Shown here one piece after another: positions 40,301 through 52,000 of a DNA stretch of 64,000 bases. Both the position numbers and the translations under genes were made by a program. Source of the DNA: Sarcocystis neurona (Eukaryota; Apicomplexa; Conoidasida; Eucoccidiorida; Sarcocystidae); contig KL647306.1 of the NCBI GenBank assembly GCA_000727475.1, positions 1,375,609 to 1,439,608 of the forward strand, read 5' to 3'. The notes beneath the pieces were generated by a model. It saw only the letters and a program-made list of their open reading frames with translations, did no database searches and had not been told where the DNA came from. Position 1 is the stretch's first letter. Each line of letters begins with the position of its first letter.

Positions 40301-43300
40301 CTGCGACAGCCTGCTGACATTCCTTTCATCACCCGTGACACCCGCTGCCGAGCGTGTCTGTGCGCCGGCAGCCGTGCGCGCGCGGAGTTTTCTGCCTGGG
40401 GCTGTGACTCTCAGCAGCATCTGCCCGCCTGAAGAGAGAGTAGTGCTGCTCTCGTGCGTCGGAGCTGCATGCGCAGAAGAGAGACAGAGGAGAGCAGTGT
40501 AGACCCAGGGATCTGCAGGAGACGAGACACAGGGGTACGCGGCGTGTATTTCTGCGGAAACGTCACACAGCGGTGTCTGCATGCGTCCACGTATAATACA
40601 GACAGAGAGAAGCGCGGCACGCCGATCCGTGCATGCGTATGATAGAGAAAGACAAACTGAGATATTTTTGTGTGTGTGTGTGTGTGTGCTTCACGTGTAG
40701 AGAGATTCACTTTCAGCAGCATTTCCCAGAGTGTCGCTTACAGCAGCGTTAACAAGAAAGTGGCTTGCGTATATATGTGCGCATCTTCGGAGACGTGTGT
40801 GTGCGAGACGCGTGTCTCTGTCTCTTGCGCGGGCGCGCGCGCGCGTTTCCATGGCGTCTCCGTCTCCTTGGAGAGTGGGTGTGTGTGTGTCTTCTTGGGG
40901 AAGTGCAGAAGGACTTAGGTGCTGCTGCATGCATGTGGCACGTGTGTGCGGGCCGTGTCCCCCCTGCCCTCGCTGAGGCGCAGCAGCTTCTCTTTCGACC
41001 GGTTTTCTGCCCGAGGAAATTTGCGTGTGTGGGTGTATAGATCTGTCCGGCTGCTGTCTTTTTTTGTGCTGCTCTCCCCTCTGTGCGTGTGTGTGTGTGT
41101 GTCTCTCTCTGTTGGCGTCGCGGGAACAGGTCGTCCTGACTTTGCATGACGTCGTCGACGTGTTTCTCTACCTTACGAAAGCCCTGCACTACACGTTTCT
41201 GCCGGGGAAACTGAGTGAGACGGCATTTGCCGGGCTCCTCTGCTCCTACTTCGTCGCCCGTTTGCTGCTCTTTCCGCTCTGCTGCGTCCGCCCGGTCGTC
41301 GACCTCCGCTACATCACCGCCGTCTTCCCGCAGAAAATGCTCCACTGCTTCATCTTCCCCGGCGGCATTCTTCTCCCGGCGCTCCTCGTTGTTCTCCTGG
41401 TGCGTTCTCTCTCCTGTCCCGGCCTCCTCTTTCCGTTCCCCGCCACGCCACCACTGCCGTCTCCCCGTCTCCTTCTTGGTGGAAATGTTCGTGTGCCCCC
41501 CCCGCCGAGCGCAGGGCTGCGTCGCACTCCTTGCCACTTCTCGCCCTCTCCCGTGGGACTTTACACTTCTCACTGTTTCTCTCTGTCACTTCCCGTCTCC
41601 CTCGGCTACTTCCCGTCTCCCCCTTCCACCTCGTGTCTCCCTCTGCCACTTCCTGTCTCTCGGTCATCTCCTGTCTCCGTCTCCCGTCTCCGTCTCCTGT
41701 CTTCGTCTCCCGTCTCCGTCTCCTGTCTTCGTCTTCTGTCTCCGTCTCCTGTCTCCGTCTCCGCCACTACCCGTCTCCCTCTGCCACTTCCCGTCTCTCC
41801 GTCATATCCCGTCTCGGTCACCTCCTGTCTCGGTCGTCTCCTGCCTCGGCCACTTCCCGTCTCCCTCGGTCGTCTCCTGTCTCCGTCTGCCACCTTCTGT
41901 CTCCGTCTGCCACCTCCTGTCTCCGTCTGCCACCTCCTGTCTCCGTCACTTGCCGTCTCCTTCTGTCACTTCCTCCCGTCTCTCAATCGCCTTCTCTGTA
42001 TATGTGGCTGCTTGTCTCGTCGCCCTGTCTTTTTTTGCCTGGCGGCTTCCATGTGCATATGTGTGTGTGCCCGTGGGTGTGTGTGTGGATGTCTCGGTCC
42101 GGTTCTGCGTCTCCCTGTCCGCGCGTGTGTCCCCTTCCCGTGTCTCTGCTGCGCGTCCCTTTGTGGGGCAGATGTGTGTGACGCGTGTGTTTCTCTTCCG
42201 TTGCGTTTCCTTCGTTTCTCAGTCAGTCTCGCCTCCCCCTCCGTTCGCTGCCCTTCCACCGCTGTGTCTCTCTGCTTATATGTACGTGTGTGTGTACAAA
42301 CATCCACGCGCAAAAGAATCTCCGTGTCCATCTCTCTTTCTACGTGTCTCTTGCCGCTCTTCTGACCTGATGTAGACATCTATGATACTATACATATATA
42401 TGTGTGTATATGTGTATATGTGTGTGTAGATTAGAAGTTACATACAGCTGTCTCTCTGTGTATATGTGTCCCTCTCTCTGTCTATATATATATGTACTGT
42501 AAATATATGCAGATGTATACATATACATGGGGACACAGAGGTAGCCCTACAGGTGTATATCGTGTATGTATGTATATTAGACGTGTAGATAAGTACACTG
42601 TTACACATATATATAAATGTGTTGACGTGGCAATAACAGATATGTACACGTATGTTGAGGGTGGAGGACGGCTGCTGTGACTCTCTGCCAAGACGCGCTC
42701 TGCGTTGGTGGTTTTCTCCGTTTTCTTCCAGCACGCATGATCGTCGCTGTCTGCCCCTTCCGCGAGGCCCGCCCCTGCGCGCAATATGAAGCCACACACA
42801 CACACATATGCACACGCCGATATTTACGAATATATTTGTAGTTGTGTACTGGGAGATCTATCTACTTCACGTCTTTATATAGACACTTGTGTACACACGT
42901 ACATGTATACACGCATGTATATATACACACACATATACATACCCATATATATATATATATATATATATATGGTTTTATGTGCAGGTGAGAAGATCTATAT
43001 GGGGTTGACGTCCTTGGTTGCGTCCTTGGGAACACTTACGTATATACATATACATGTATATATATACACATATACGTATATGGATATATGTGCGTATGAA
43101 CGAATCTAGCTGGTTCACGTCGTTGAGCACTTGTGTATATACGTGTGTGAACATATGTGTACGTATATGTATTTGGACGTATATGTGAACAGCTTGTACA
43201 TATACGTGAATATATTTACATACGTGAAGATGTAGAGAACGCAGTGGATGCGGGCGGCGATTTGTGTATCTCTTCATGGCAGCGTGGGTGTACTCTTTGA

Positions 43301-44638
43301 CGTCTCCCTGAGTACATATTCTTCTACGCGTCCATATGCGTCTCTCTCTACACGTATGTATGTGTGTACACACAGAAATGGACACATATATGTATTTGTA
43401 CAGATAGGTATACAGAAGTACATATATATATATATATACCCAGCCTATGTGCATGTATTTGTGAATACTTAGAGAGAGATATGTATATACACGTATCTGT
43501 TGACGTCGTGTTACGGCAGATATGCAGGGGAGGGAATGTGTGGACATATCCGTGGGCGTCCGCGTGTGTGTACAGAAGCGTGTCTGTTGATTGACTGCTG
43601 CTACTGCTGTCCTCTCATTTTCTCCTCTTCTTATTGTAGGCAAATCTTTTCTACGAACGCGCGTATGTCGGTGTGTATACACCTCCACCCGCCGGCTAGT
43701 TCTGCTGCTCTTACGTTCGCTTTCTCTCGCTCCTTGGGTAGTGCTGCTGTTCTCTCTTCCGTCTCCTCTCCGTGTGTCTCTCTCTCTTTTTTAGATGTGC
43801 AGACATGCGTCTGTACATTTCCACATGTTTGTGTGTAAGTGTGTGTCCGCGTGTGCTGTCGGTATCTGCAACTCTGTACATTTCTCTATGTAGGTGTATA
43901 TACATGTATGTAAATGCGTGGCTGCATGTGGTGTCGATAGCCGGATGTATATATATACATATATATGTACACACGTTCCTACACATATATGTATAAGTGT
44001 GTCTGGATGTGTAGTCGATTTCTGCTTCATTTGCTGCTGCCGGTCGCACACGAGCTGCTGCTTTGCTGTGGAACTGCTGTGCTGCTGCTGGTGCTGCTGT
44101 CACACAGGTGCTGCACGTGTACTGGTTCTACTTGCTACTTTGCATGCTGGCCCGAGTGATCCGCACGCGGAAAGTGGGAGGTGAGGAAGCCTCCCCACGG
44201 CTGCCGATGCAGCGGCAGCTGCAGCTCTTTTGCTGCTTATCGGCGTCGGTTGTTTCTTTTCTGCTGTTGCCAGAGTTCTTTTTGCTGAAACTTCTGCGAC
44301 TGCTGCTAATGGCCGCGCCCCACAACCACCACCACCAACTGCTGCTGCTCGGTGCTGCTGCTGGGGTCTGCTTCGCTGCAGGGCGATAACTGCTGCTTCT
44401 GTTGCCAGTGACGTCTCCGCTGCTGCTGCTCCTGCCGGTTTGTCGTCGACCTCGTCGTCGTCGTCTGCTGCTGCTGCTGCCGGTCCATCTGGTGCTGCTG
44501 CTGATCGCTGCTGCCACGGGCCAGCGGGGATGCTGTTGTTGATCCGCCTGTTGCTGCTTCCTTATCTTTGCAGGAGACTTATCAGACCTGGACGACTTGC
44601 GTAGCGAGCCAGACACCGACGCAACAAAGGAAGAGTAG
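34386..44638 (+). CDS. Ceramide synthase (LAG1/TLC-domain sphingoid-base N-acyltransferase)
   Basis: Seven exons fit in phase: 34386-34598, 37079-37227, 38574-38693, 39487-39724, 41130-41399, 44108-44180 and 44574-44638 (TAG), giving 375 aa, the usual family length. The enzyme acylates sphinganine or sphingosine with acyl-CoA in the ER membrane to make (dihydro)ceramide. Exon 2 holds the first hydrophobic helix (AAVLVLLRLLF) and the family motif KFAEVCW at the splice junction. Exon 3 gives WGLWLLYKEAGT. Exon 4 has FYLTQLSFWVSSVCYLF and the double His AMAIHHAATVFLISVSY (His219/His220). Exon 5 has the Asp motif LHDVVDVFLYLTKALHY (Asp247, Asp250) and further membrane helices. Exon 6 has VLHVYWFYLLLCMLARVI. 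Exon 7 is the acidic tail DLSDLDDLRSEPDTDATKEE. His-His plus HDxxD is the catalytic Lag1p motif. Most family members have Ser or similar where this protein has Val249. Donors and acceptors are good (GTAAGT, GTAATC, GTACGA, GTGAGT, GTGCGT, GTGAGG). About 89% of the locus is intron filled with simple repeats. Confidence 0.93.
34680..35640. repeat. CA/TG and TA microsatellite cluster in ceramide synthase intron 1
   Basis: Runs include (CA)n at 34714-34742, TATATA with (AC)n at about 35480-35506, and many TATACGTATATG-type segments. They lie in the first intron (34599-37078). Confidence 0.8.
36750..37050. repeat. CTG/CGG-rich tract upstream of ceramide synthase exon 2
   Basis: CTG, CTC and CCG triplets dominate on the coding strand and end in GCTGCTGCTGCTGCTAA about 30 nt before the exon 2 acceptor at 37078. 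Apparent Leu/Arg or Ala frames here are repeat artefacts. Confidence 0.7.
37985..38470. repeat. Polypyrimidine minisatellite in ceramide synthase intron 2
   Basis: About 480 bp on the coding strand are almost purely C and T, built of degenerate CCTGTCTCCC / CTCTTCCCC units. The antisense frames read as Arg/Glu/Gly-rich 'proteins', which are artefacts. Confidence 0.9.
38510..39480. repeat. CTG-triplet tracts flanking ceramide synthase exon 3
   Basis: CTG/GCT-rich sequence runs up to the exon 3 acceptor (38573) and fills intron 3 to the exon 4 acceptor (39486), interrupted only by exon 3 and by the 101-bp-period duplication. The tracts probably double as polypyrimidine-like sequence before the acceptors. 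Confidence 0.7.
39091..39269. repeat. Direct duplication, 78-bp units at 101-bp spacing, ceramide synthase intron 3
   Basis: Copies at 39091-39168 and 39192-39269 share CTGCAGG(A/G)GTGAGGTGTGTACA, TGTAGACGGGTGC(A/C)ACTCC and GCGCTGTTG(T/C)TTCGC, about 90% identical. Each contains both a CTGCAG acceptor-like and a GTGAGG donor-like motif. Confidence 0.85.
41550..41990. repeat. Polypyrimidine GTCTCC minisatellite in ceramide synthase intron 5
   Basis: Degenerate units such as CACTTCCCGTCTCCCTCTGC and CCTGTCTCCGTCT repeat for about 440 bp, all pyrimidine-rich on the coding strand. It resembles the intron 2 tract of the same gene. Confidence 0.9.
42370..43480. repeat. TA/TG/CA microsatellite block, ceramide synthase intron 5
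   Basis: Long stretches of TATATG/TGTGTA text include an uninterrupted (TA)n at about 42944-42970. No coding signal is seen within it. Confidence 0.8.
44040..44570. repeat. CTG-triplet tracts around ceramide synthase exon 6
   Basis: CTG/GCTG runs occur just before exon 6 (44044-44098) and through intron 6 up to the exon 7 acceptor at 44573. Frames open on both strands here are triplet artefacts. Confidence 0.75.
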
Positions 44639-46099
44639 CAAGCGTTCGGCAGCAGCGCTGTTGGCAGAGCAGACGCAGCAGCCTGCAGCAGCCACGCAGT
44701 TCCTACGAGCGAGGCAGGAGTGGCAGCACCTGCAGATCCGAGGAAAGACGAGGAGGAGCAGCTGCTGCAGCAGCAGCGGTATGAAGTTGTTCTTGCAACA
44801 GTACCGTAAGTAGCTGCCCGGCGGCATCCCGAACAAGTGCAGTGAGACGGCCACAGCAGCAGTCGTGTGTCTGCGTGCCGCTGGCAGTCACTTGTCTGCA
44901 TGCAACCACCAATCACTTATCTGGGTGCAGCTAGTAGTCACTTGTCTGCATGCAGCCAGCATCGCTTGCTTGTGTGCAGGCAGCGTCGCTTGTTTGCATG
45001 CAGCTTGCAGTCAGTTCTCCGCAGGCAGCAGCAACACCGTGCGGCCAGCCAGGGGCAGTGGCACAAGTCACGACAGGAGGCACAGCAATAGCGAGTAACA
45101 GCACCGGCTGCTGCTGCTACTGCAGCTCGACGGCAGCAGGTCCTACGGCAGTTGCAGACAGTAACGAATTCAGTCTGCAGCAGAAATACACGCCAGCAGC
45201 AGCAGCAGTGACAACGAGCATTTCCCCAGCGCAGTCCCCTGCGTTATGCGCGGCAGAGCACTGCACTGGCCGCAGCAGCAAGTCCAGCACTTAGGAAGGC
45301 GAGGAGAACAGCAACTGCCGTAGAAGCACAGCAGCAGCAGCAGCGTCGTAGTAGTCTTTTGGCTGTTTCCCCTCATCCACTGGCCAGGAATTTCAACCGT
45401 TCCTTTTTTCTTGTCAATGAACTGGCCATCCTCTTGCCCGCGCTCACACACATACACCCACAGACGCATATATGCACCAGAGAATTCACTACTACAGAAC
45501 AGACGCGTGTGTACACGTGCGCAAATATGTACGCGTATGCGTGCATGCGCGAAAGTGCAGGAGGGTATGTTTGATCCTGCATGCGAATCGTATGCGGCAC
45601 ACAGGCAACTTGTGTGGCTGCAGCAGGCGCCGGGCCCCTGGCACGTTTATCGGGCAAGCGCTGCAGACGTGTGTCTCTGAGCGTGGGTGCTCGGGGAAAT
45701 CTGCGTGCGTCGGCGTATACACACGTCTTGAGCTTGCCGTGTTGCTGCGCTCGGTCGGGCAGAGCTCTTGCTGTAGAGGAGCGTCTGTGCAGCGGTGGAC
45801 TGGCGCAGCAGTCACACATCTCGACATACGCACGCACACACACATATTTGTGGTCTGTTACGAAGGAGGGAATGCTTTACGTGTACACACGTACATGTGC
45901 AATATATGTGTAGACAGACAGAGAGAGCAGGCGACGTACGGGAGGGAGAAAAGTAGGGCAGGAGAGAGAAAGAATAGAGAAGGGAGGGAGAGGGAGAAGA
46001 TAAAAACAGGGATAGGCAGATGAGATGCAGAAAAATTGAGAGAGGTATATATGAAAATGCTGTCCCAAGGTGTATGTACAGACATCCGAACGTACACGG
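44639..46099. other. 3' flank of ceramide synthase with repeats
   Basis: CAG-rich sequence (44660-44800 and 45100-45350) contains the degenerate tandem repeat at 44887-45028. No gene is recognised. Frames such as 45472-46023 (+) are Arg/Glu-rich from a GAGAGAGGG tract near 45915-46040. Confidence 0.5.
44887..45028. repeat. Degenerate 22-29-bp tandem repeat
   Basis: About six units of the form GTCRCTTGTYTGCATGCAGC with variable 3' spacers follow one another. TGCATGCA palindromes recur in several units. Confidence 0.75.
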
Positions 46100-49060
46100 G
46101 GGCAAGTTACGATACGCCGAGGAGAAAGAGAGGGTCCCCTTGCCGAAGGAACTCTCCAAGGTTGCGTCCAGATAACTGAGGAGAAGTTCCTTCTTGCTTT
46201 TCACGCGAAGAAGGACGAGGTTCAATCTTTGTAGCCCGCTCGAATATCCAACAGAGACGTGCGTGGAGATACACTTTTCTTGAGACCCGGGTGTGTGGGA
46301 AGTGTAGAGGCTGTAGACATTGTCACGCAGACAAAAAATGTAGATATCTGCCTTTTCTATAAATACACACCCTTGTCCAACGTAGCAGACACTCTTAATA
46401 TTGATTTTTGACTTCTCTGTAAAAATGTAGACATCTCGTCGAGCGTATATAACAAAGCATAAATACACACGAAACTCGTATGCATCTACAGCGTATATGT
46501 TCGTGTATGCGGCAGACACTCTATATGCGTAGGTTACTTTTGAGGAAGACATACACACACGTGTGTGTGTATATATTCATATACATTACATAAAACTGTC
46601 CGAGAATATATCTATAAGCTGGAGGACTGAATGCGACGCAGAGATTCTACGCGTATACATACACGTACACACAAATGATGTATACATATATATATATATA
46701 TGCATATATATAGGCTTCGACGTCTCTCTGTCCCTCTCCCTGTATACGGCAGTTGAATGTAAGTACACACACGATGCAGGAGAGCGGAAGCGACAATTGT
46801 TTTTAATCTTCTGGACACGTAGATGCGAAGCTGCGTCAGTGTGTATCTTCATTTGAGGCCAAGCCTCAACACGGCTCTCCCACAAGTGTTGGAAAAGTTT
46901 CTTGTAAAGAGCTTTGCGGCACAGAGATGAGGAGGAAAAACCGCTGGACAGACCTGTATCGATCATACGTTAGTAGATGGAGCTACACGGCAGCACCTTT
47001 TTGTCGAAACAGCAAAGTACACTGCTTCATTTGAATTGTGACAACTTAGGAAAATGTGTATCATCCACAGACGCCTTCTCATGTGTATAAAGACAGACGT
47101 GCAAGAGAAAAACTGATATATATATATGTATATATATTTACTGTATAGATATAGACGTAGGAGGGGGACTGTGGGCCCTGTACGAGTATGCCGTCTCTAT
47201 ACGTCTACTGACATATCAGGATGTAGGGCGTGCTATGGCCATCAGAGTTGTCCATACGTAGATACATGCGCAGTGAATAGATTAATATATATATATATAT
47301 ATACATATATATATAGGTTGTGACACAGTGTAGTTCTGCGCTGATCTCTAGGGTTACTGTTGCGAAGGGCGCGAACCTGGGCGCGTACACCTGTCTCTGG
47401 AGGAAGGAGACCATAAAATACACGCGTACGCTATGTTACATTGCCGTCTTCGTGAGTAGAGAGGGAATTTTCAACTGACGTGATTGTACATATATATATA
47501 TATATATGCATGCGTAGAAGACACATTGCGTCGCACGTGCCTCTGTGTAGCTGCTTGTCAAATATATCGTTGCGCCGTTTTCGTACGTGGGTGTGTAGAT
47601 TTTCGTACTCTCCACACAGAACGCAACCCAGCGCATGCCTGCATCCTGCATGCGCTTACGACGCGTGTCCCCGCTGTGTGTGTCGGCTGGGCAGGGAGGT
47701 CGCATGTGGTGAAGTTTCATGAAAGACATTTTTCTCGGTGCATGTTACTCGTGGGAGCGGCCGACTAATTTTGTCGTCTTCATCAGAGGAGCCAACACGC
47801 GACTGACGCACAGATACGCAACCACAAATTTACACCGTGAGACACGCGGTACTCGCTTGGTGTCACACATCCTTGCGTGTGTGTCTGCTTCTGCAAACTC
47901 GCATCTACCTATGTACGTCGACACAAATATACACACACAGTCGAGGCACGCGCACGCACGCTCACACGTCCACCTCTATAGATGTACAAGTATATAATTT
48001 CCATACTCTACACAGCAACCGCTAGAATAAGCTGTGGCGGCACAGATCCATATATGTATGTATATGTTTATATATAGGTATTCATACGTGCGCACGTACG
48101 TGTCTGGAGACGCGGTTGAATCGTATATATATGGAACATGCTAGCGCACACACACACAACGACACACATATACATACGGACATACACGCCTACACACATT
48201 CGAAGATATCTGTCTATACGTGTCTTTGAGGTTGGGGCGTAGACATGCAGTATACGCTGGCATACAGACAAGGACGCGCACATATACACAGGACGGCATG
48301 CATGCGTGAACACATCAGCAAAGTGAGCGCTGTCGCCACACTTTCAAATATAGGCGTGCAGATACAAGTATTTGTAGCATCCGCCTACCCGCGGCAGCCT
48401 TGAGGGACATTCAGGTAGTGTCTTCCGCCGTGCAGTTCTCCATCTGTGTGTGTGTTTTCTCTCTCTTTCTCCTGCGTCACATTATGTACGGTTTCCCCGT
48501 CTCGATCTCCGGAAAGCAGATAAGAGCTGATTTGTTTTGCGTCCGCTTCGACTTTCAAAGCTTCTCGACAAACTTGGTGTATCACGGAAAGCAGAACCTC
48601 TTGGCATTCTGTTTGCCACACGACACTAGCGCGCAGGGATACCACTTAAAGATATACTTCGTAGTACACGCAGGAGCGAAAAATTTGTAGCGAGTTGCAC
48701 ACCCGAGAAAACAATTGGAATGTACGGAGGAGGAAATTTGTTTGTCTCTCGCTTGCCGCAACTGCACCAGGTGGACCAGGGCTGCACTTGTGAAGAGGGT
48801 GGGTATGCCTAGGCTAGGTGTAATGTGGCCATCGGAGGGAAGAAGCAGAAACACAGAAGTATAATCACAAGAATTTCACAACTCGTGTCTCTGCCCTTAC
48901 GCAGATACACGTGTAGAGATAAGAGAAGAACGGATATAGTATCGCACCAAATGTAAAGTGTGTAAGAAAAATTACCTATGTGACTGTTGCCTGAAAACGA
49001 CAAGCACGCGGACTGCAAGCAGAGCTTCGACTCAAATTCTGCCGGGGAAATGCCTTGACC
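46100..49060 (-). CDS. Probable exons of an unrecognised minus-strand gene
   Basis: Several minus-strand stretches look coding while the surrounding sequence is microsatellite. At about 48982-49017, after acceptor CTTGCAG, there is a short exon (SACLSFSGNSH) with donor GTAATT. At about 48738-48830 there is IPTLFTSAALVHLVQLRQAR with donor GTACAT. At about 48490-48650 there is WQTECQEVLLSVIHQVCREA, then KQISSYLLSGDRDGE and donor GTACAT. At about 46772-46950, after acceptor ATACAG, there is SSLCRKALYKKLFQHLWESR. At about 46110-46290 there is GLQRLNLVLLRVKSKKELLL and SYLDATLESSFGKG. I could not link all of them in phase or name a family, so the span and exon number are provisional. Confidence 0.35.
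47100..47330. repeat. (TA)n microsatellites
   Basis: TATATATATGTATATATATT at about 47116 and a (TA)n run with CATATATATA at about 47283-47312 lie within the putative intron of the minus-strand gene. Confidence 0.85.
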
Positions 49061-52000
49061 CGAGTGGTGTGTCCATCACCTCTTTCGTAGCCTGCTGGCG
49101 AGTGCTGTTCTGACAAGACATATAGATATATCCAATACACATTCTAACACATTTCTATAACTGCACACATTCGCACTAGAGTACACGTGCGGTATACACT
49201 GCGACTAGTGGATGCGTACGTACATGTGCGTATGTTTGTATTTATGTGTAGCTCCATACTTGTGTGGTTGTATGTGTGCGCGAAAGTGTACACGCGTACG
49301 AATACCTGCTGCACAGGCCTTTACTTTTTAGCCTCCTTTCGCGGGCTTGCAACGACAGGAGACACACACCGCGTGTACACAGAGATTTGCACACATAGTA
49401 GCGTGTGCATGTACGGTATACACTTATACATACACATGTGTAGCACTCTTTCCTTACAATTTAACGTCCGGGTTCCTCCCTCTTTTTCCAGACGTATTTG
49501 CCGTATGAATATACATCTTTTCGCCCTACTGCTGCGCGTGTGGCCACAGAAGTAGTACATGCATACACGCGCTATGCATATGTATTTATTCACGTTTTTT
49601 TTTCGTCGGATTTACGGGAGGAAGTTTACACACGTATATATATATATATATATAGCCTTCCGTATTCGTACCTGCGTGTCTTCATTTAGTCCCCCTATAT
49701 CCTGTTACGTTTTCATGGACAAGACGTTAATGTGTGGACAAGCTTTCTCGCACGGTGACTCACCGGAAACACTGCAGGAGCAGCCGTCGGGGAGAAAGCA
49801 ACACCGGCTGTCTACGTGGTCATCAGATAACGTGTATAGCCAGCACCAAACGATTATGGAAGGGAAGATTGGTTGTTAGTCGTTCCTCTTTCCTTACGGT
49901 GCGCATCAGGAAATGTAAAGGGCGAGATTATCCTGTATAGAAGGAGACTTGCAGAACGTAATTACGTTTCTCGCAGCTCCTTGACTCGACGCTTTCAAGA
50001 ACGAGCTATTATACGAATTCATACAAATATTTATTAATGTCTCCCTATGGATATGTACGTAGCGTGTATATATATATATATATATGCATGTGTCTATGAG
50101 TAGAAATTCGCGAAGTGCCTGCTCGATCTATCGACGTGTCACCTGTTTTTAAAGACGCAGCACTGGTTGCGTAAAGCTCGTGCTATCGTGAGGGTGTGAC
50201 GGGTGCCGTGTCTCTACGTAGGGGGATAGTTTCGAAGTCGTTGTCCTTGTGGCCCCTGCTGGTGCTAATGCAGCTTTCGCCTGGTCCACTGGCGGCTGCG
50301 CTGCTGCTCGCTGCTTATGCAGCTGCAGGACTGCTGCTCCTGCCCTTCCTTCTGGTGCTGTTCGCGGTCTTCCTCTAGCGCTTTTGCTGCTCCTGTGGCG
50401 ACTCTCTCGATCTTATTGTTGCTGTCCTTCTTGCCTCTCTTACGACTTTGGCTGTTGCTACTGCTGCCCGCCATCGTGTGGTGCTCGTGCGGCTGCTGCT
50501 GCCGTTGCTGCAAAGGCTCTCACTGTAGCACCAGCACTGCCCCGGTAATAAGTTTCTAGTCTTCGCGTGCACAAGAAAAGGCTCTCCGCAATCGTCTACA
50601 GATAAAGCACAACGTAGAAGATGTGTGTGCGTCTCTCTGCATGAACCCACTGGCTAGATAAACGTTCAGCAGGCCGGTGTACGCCGTGGTCCAGCTCTAG
50701 CGTCGGTACGTATGCGGAGGAGCAACCTGCGATGCTAAACAGCTACGTCGTCTCGCCACTAGCGTACACGGAGACTGGTGTAAACAAAAGTAGGCAACCT
50801 CTTCACCTACCAGGGGTGGTTGTCACCGTCCACGCACGCGGCAGTAACAGCGGCAGCGGCAGCGACGGCGTCGCCGCAGTTGCCCCTGATGGACGCACAA
50901 GTGCAGCACTGCTCTGCTTCACCCCCACCGCCATCACCAGCGTCATCCTCATGAGTATCACCTTTCTCTCTGTTCCTCTATTCCTCCGTCTCACTCCCTC
51001 TATGCCTCTCTCTCTACATATGTACGTCTGTATCGACAACCTCTTTGTGCTCGTGTCATTCGTTATATCACCTAGTTACGCGTGTGTAACGTTTTTGCAC
51101 ATCGCTTGGCGTCGATACCACTCTCTGTCGGACTTCACCATGGTATATCAGGAGGTCTTTACGTCCGTGCAGTACGAGAACGCCTACGTCGTATGTCTGT
51201 TTCATAGCTTCTGTCCCCCTCTCCGCTTCTATGTAGTGCATGTCATACTATCGTGAAGAGATTTACGTACCTCCTCAACATGTCAGTGTTACCGAAAAAG
51301 GACTCGCCATGTAGGCAAAAGATGTATATACACATAGAGAGACGGAGGAGGGAAGCGAGTGCGTGGGAGAGACAGAGAGAGAAAAAAGCAGAAAAAGAAA
51401 GAAGAAAGGGCCGTAGGCAGCATCACTTCACGACAAATAGCGGGATGCGGTGGTTTCTTCTACCTGCCTACCCCGGGGGCGACAACTACTAGACGTAGCG
51501 GTACTACGGTAGTGTCACCTTGCTGCTGTGTCTGCTGCTACCTCTGCCGAAAGTTGAGGATTAGCCCTACAACTACTACGATTACTACTGCTACTACTGG
51601 TGCTATTACTGCTACTACTGCTATCCCTGCCACTACCGCCTGCATTGCCAAGGAGAACACGCAATGTTTGTGTTCTTCCTTCTTATAACGGGAGAGACGC
51701 CATCAGGTATGACAACTGCTACACTGCTGCCGCAGTGGTAGTGGCAGGAACTTCGTGACGCACGCACGGACAACTTCTCCTCGTCGGCTGCATCTTACTT
51801 CGACGCCCCGCGTTTCTCAGCAAGTCTACGGTGCTGGCACTGGCCTCCTGCTCCTGCTGTTCCTGGTCGGCAAAAGAACTGCTGTGTGTGTACTCTGCTG
51901 CTGCTGCTTCTTCGGCAGTTGCACGGCACGGGATCTTCCCATCCCGTATCTGCTGGTGACCAGGAGCCGCTGCTGCTGCCGTCGCTGTCGTGTTTCTAAC

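Noticed and set aside
40749..41573. 274-codon minus-strand frame
   Set aside because: It lies antisense to ceramide synthase exon 5 and flanking repeats and has no independent signature.
41025..42375. 446- and 386-codon plus-strand frames
   Set aside because: Only 41130-41399 in the first frame is coding (ceramide synthase exon 5). The rest is read-through into pyrimidine-rich intron, with a clear GTGCGT donor after exon 5.
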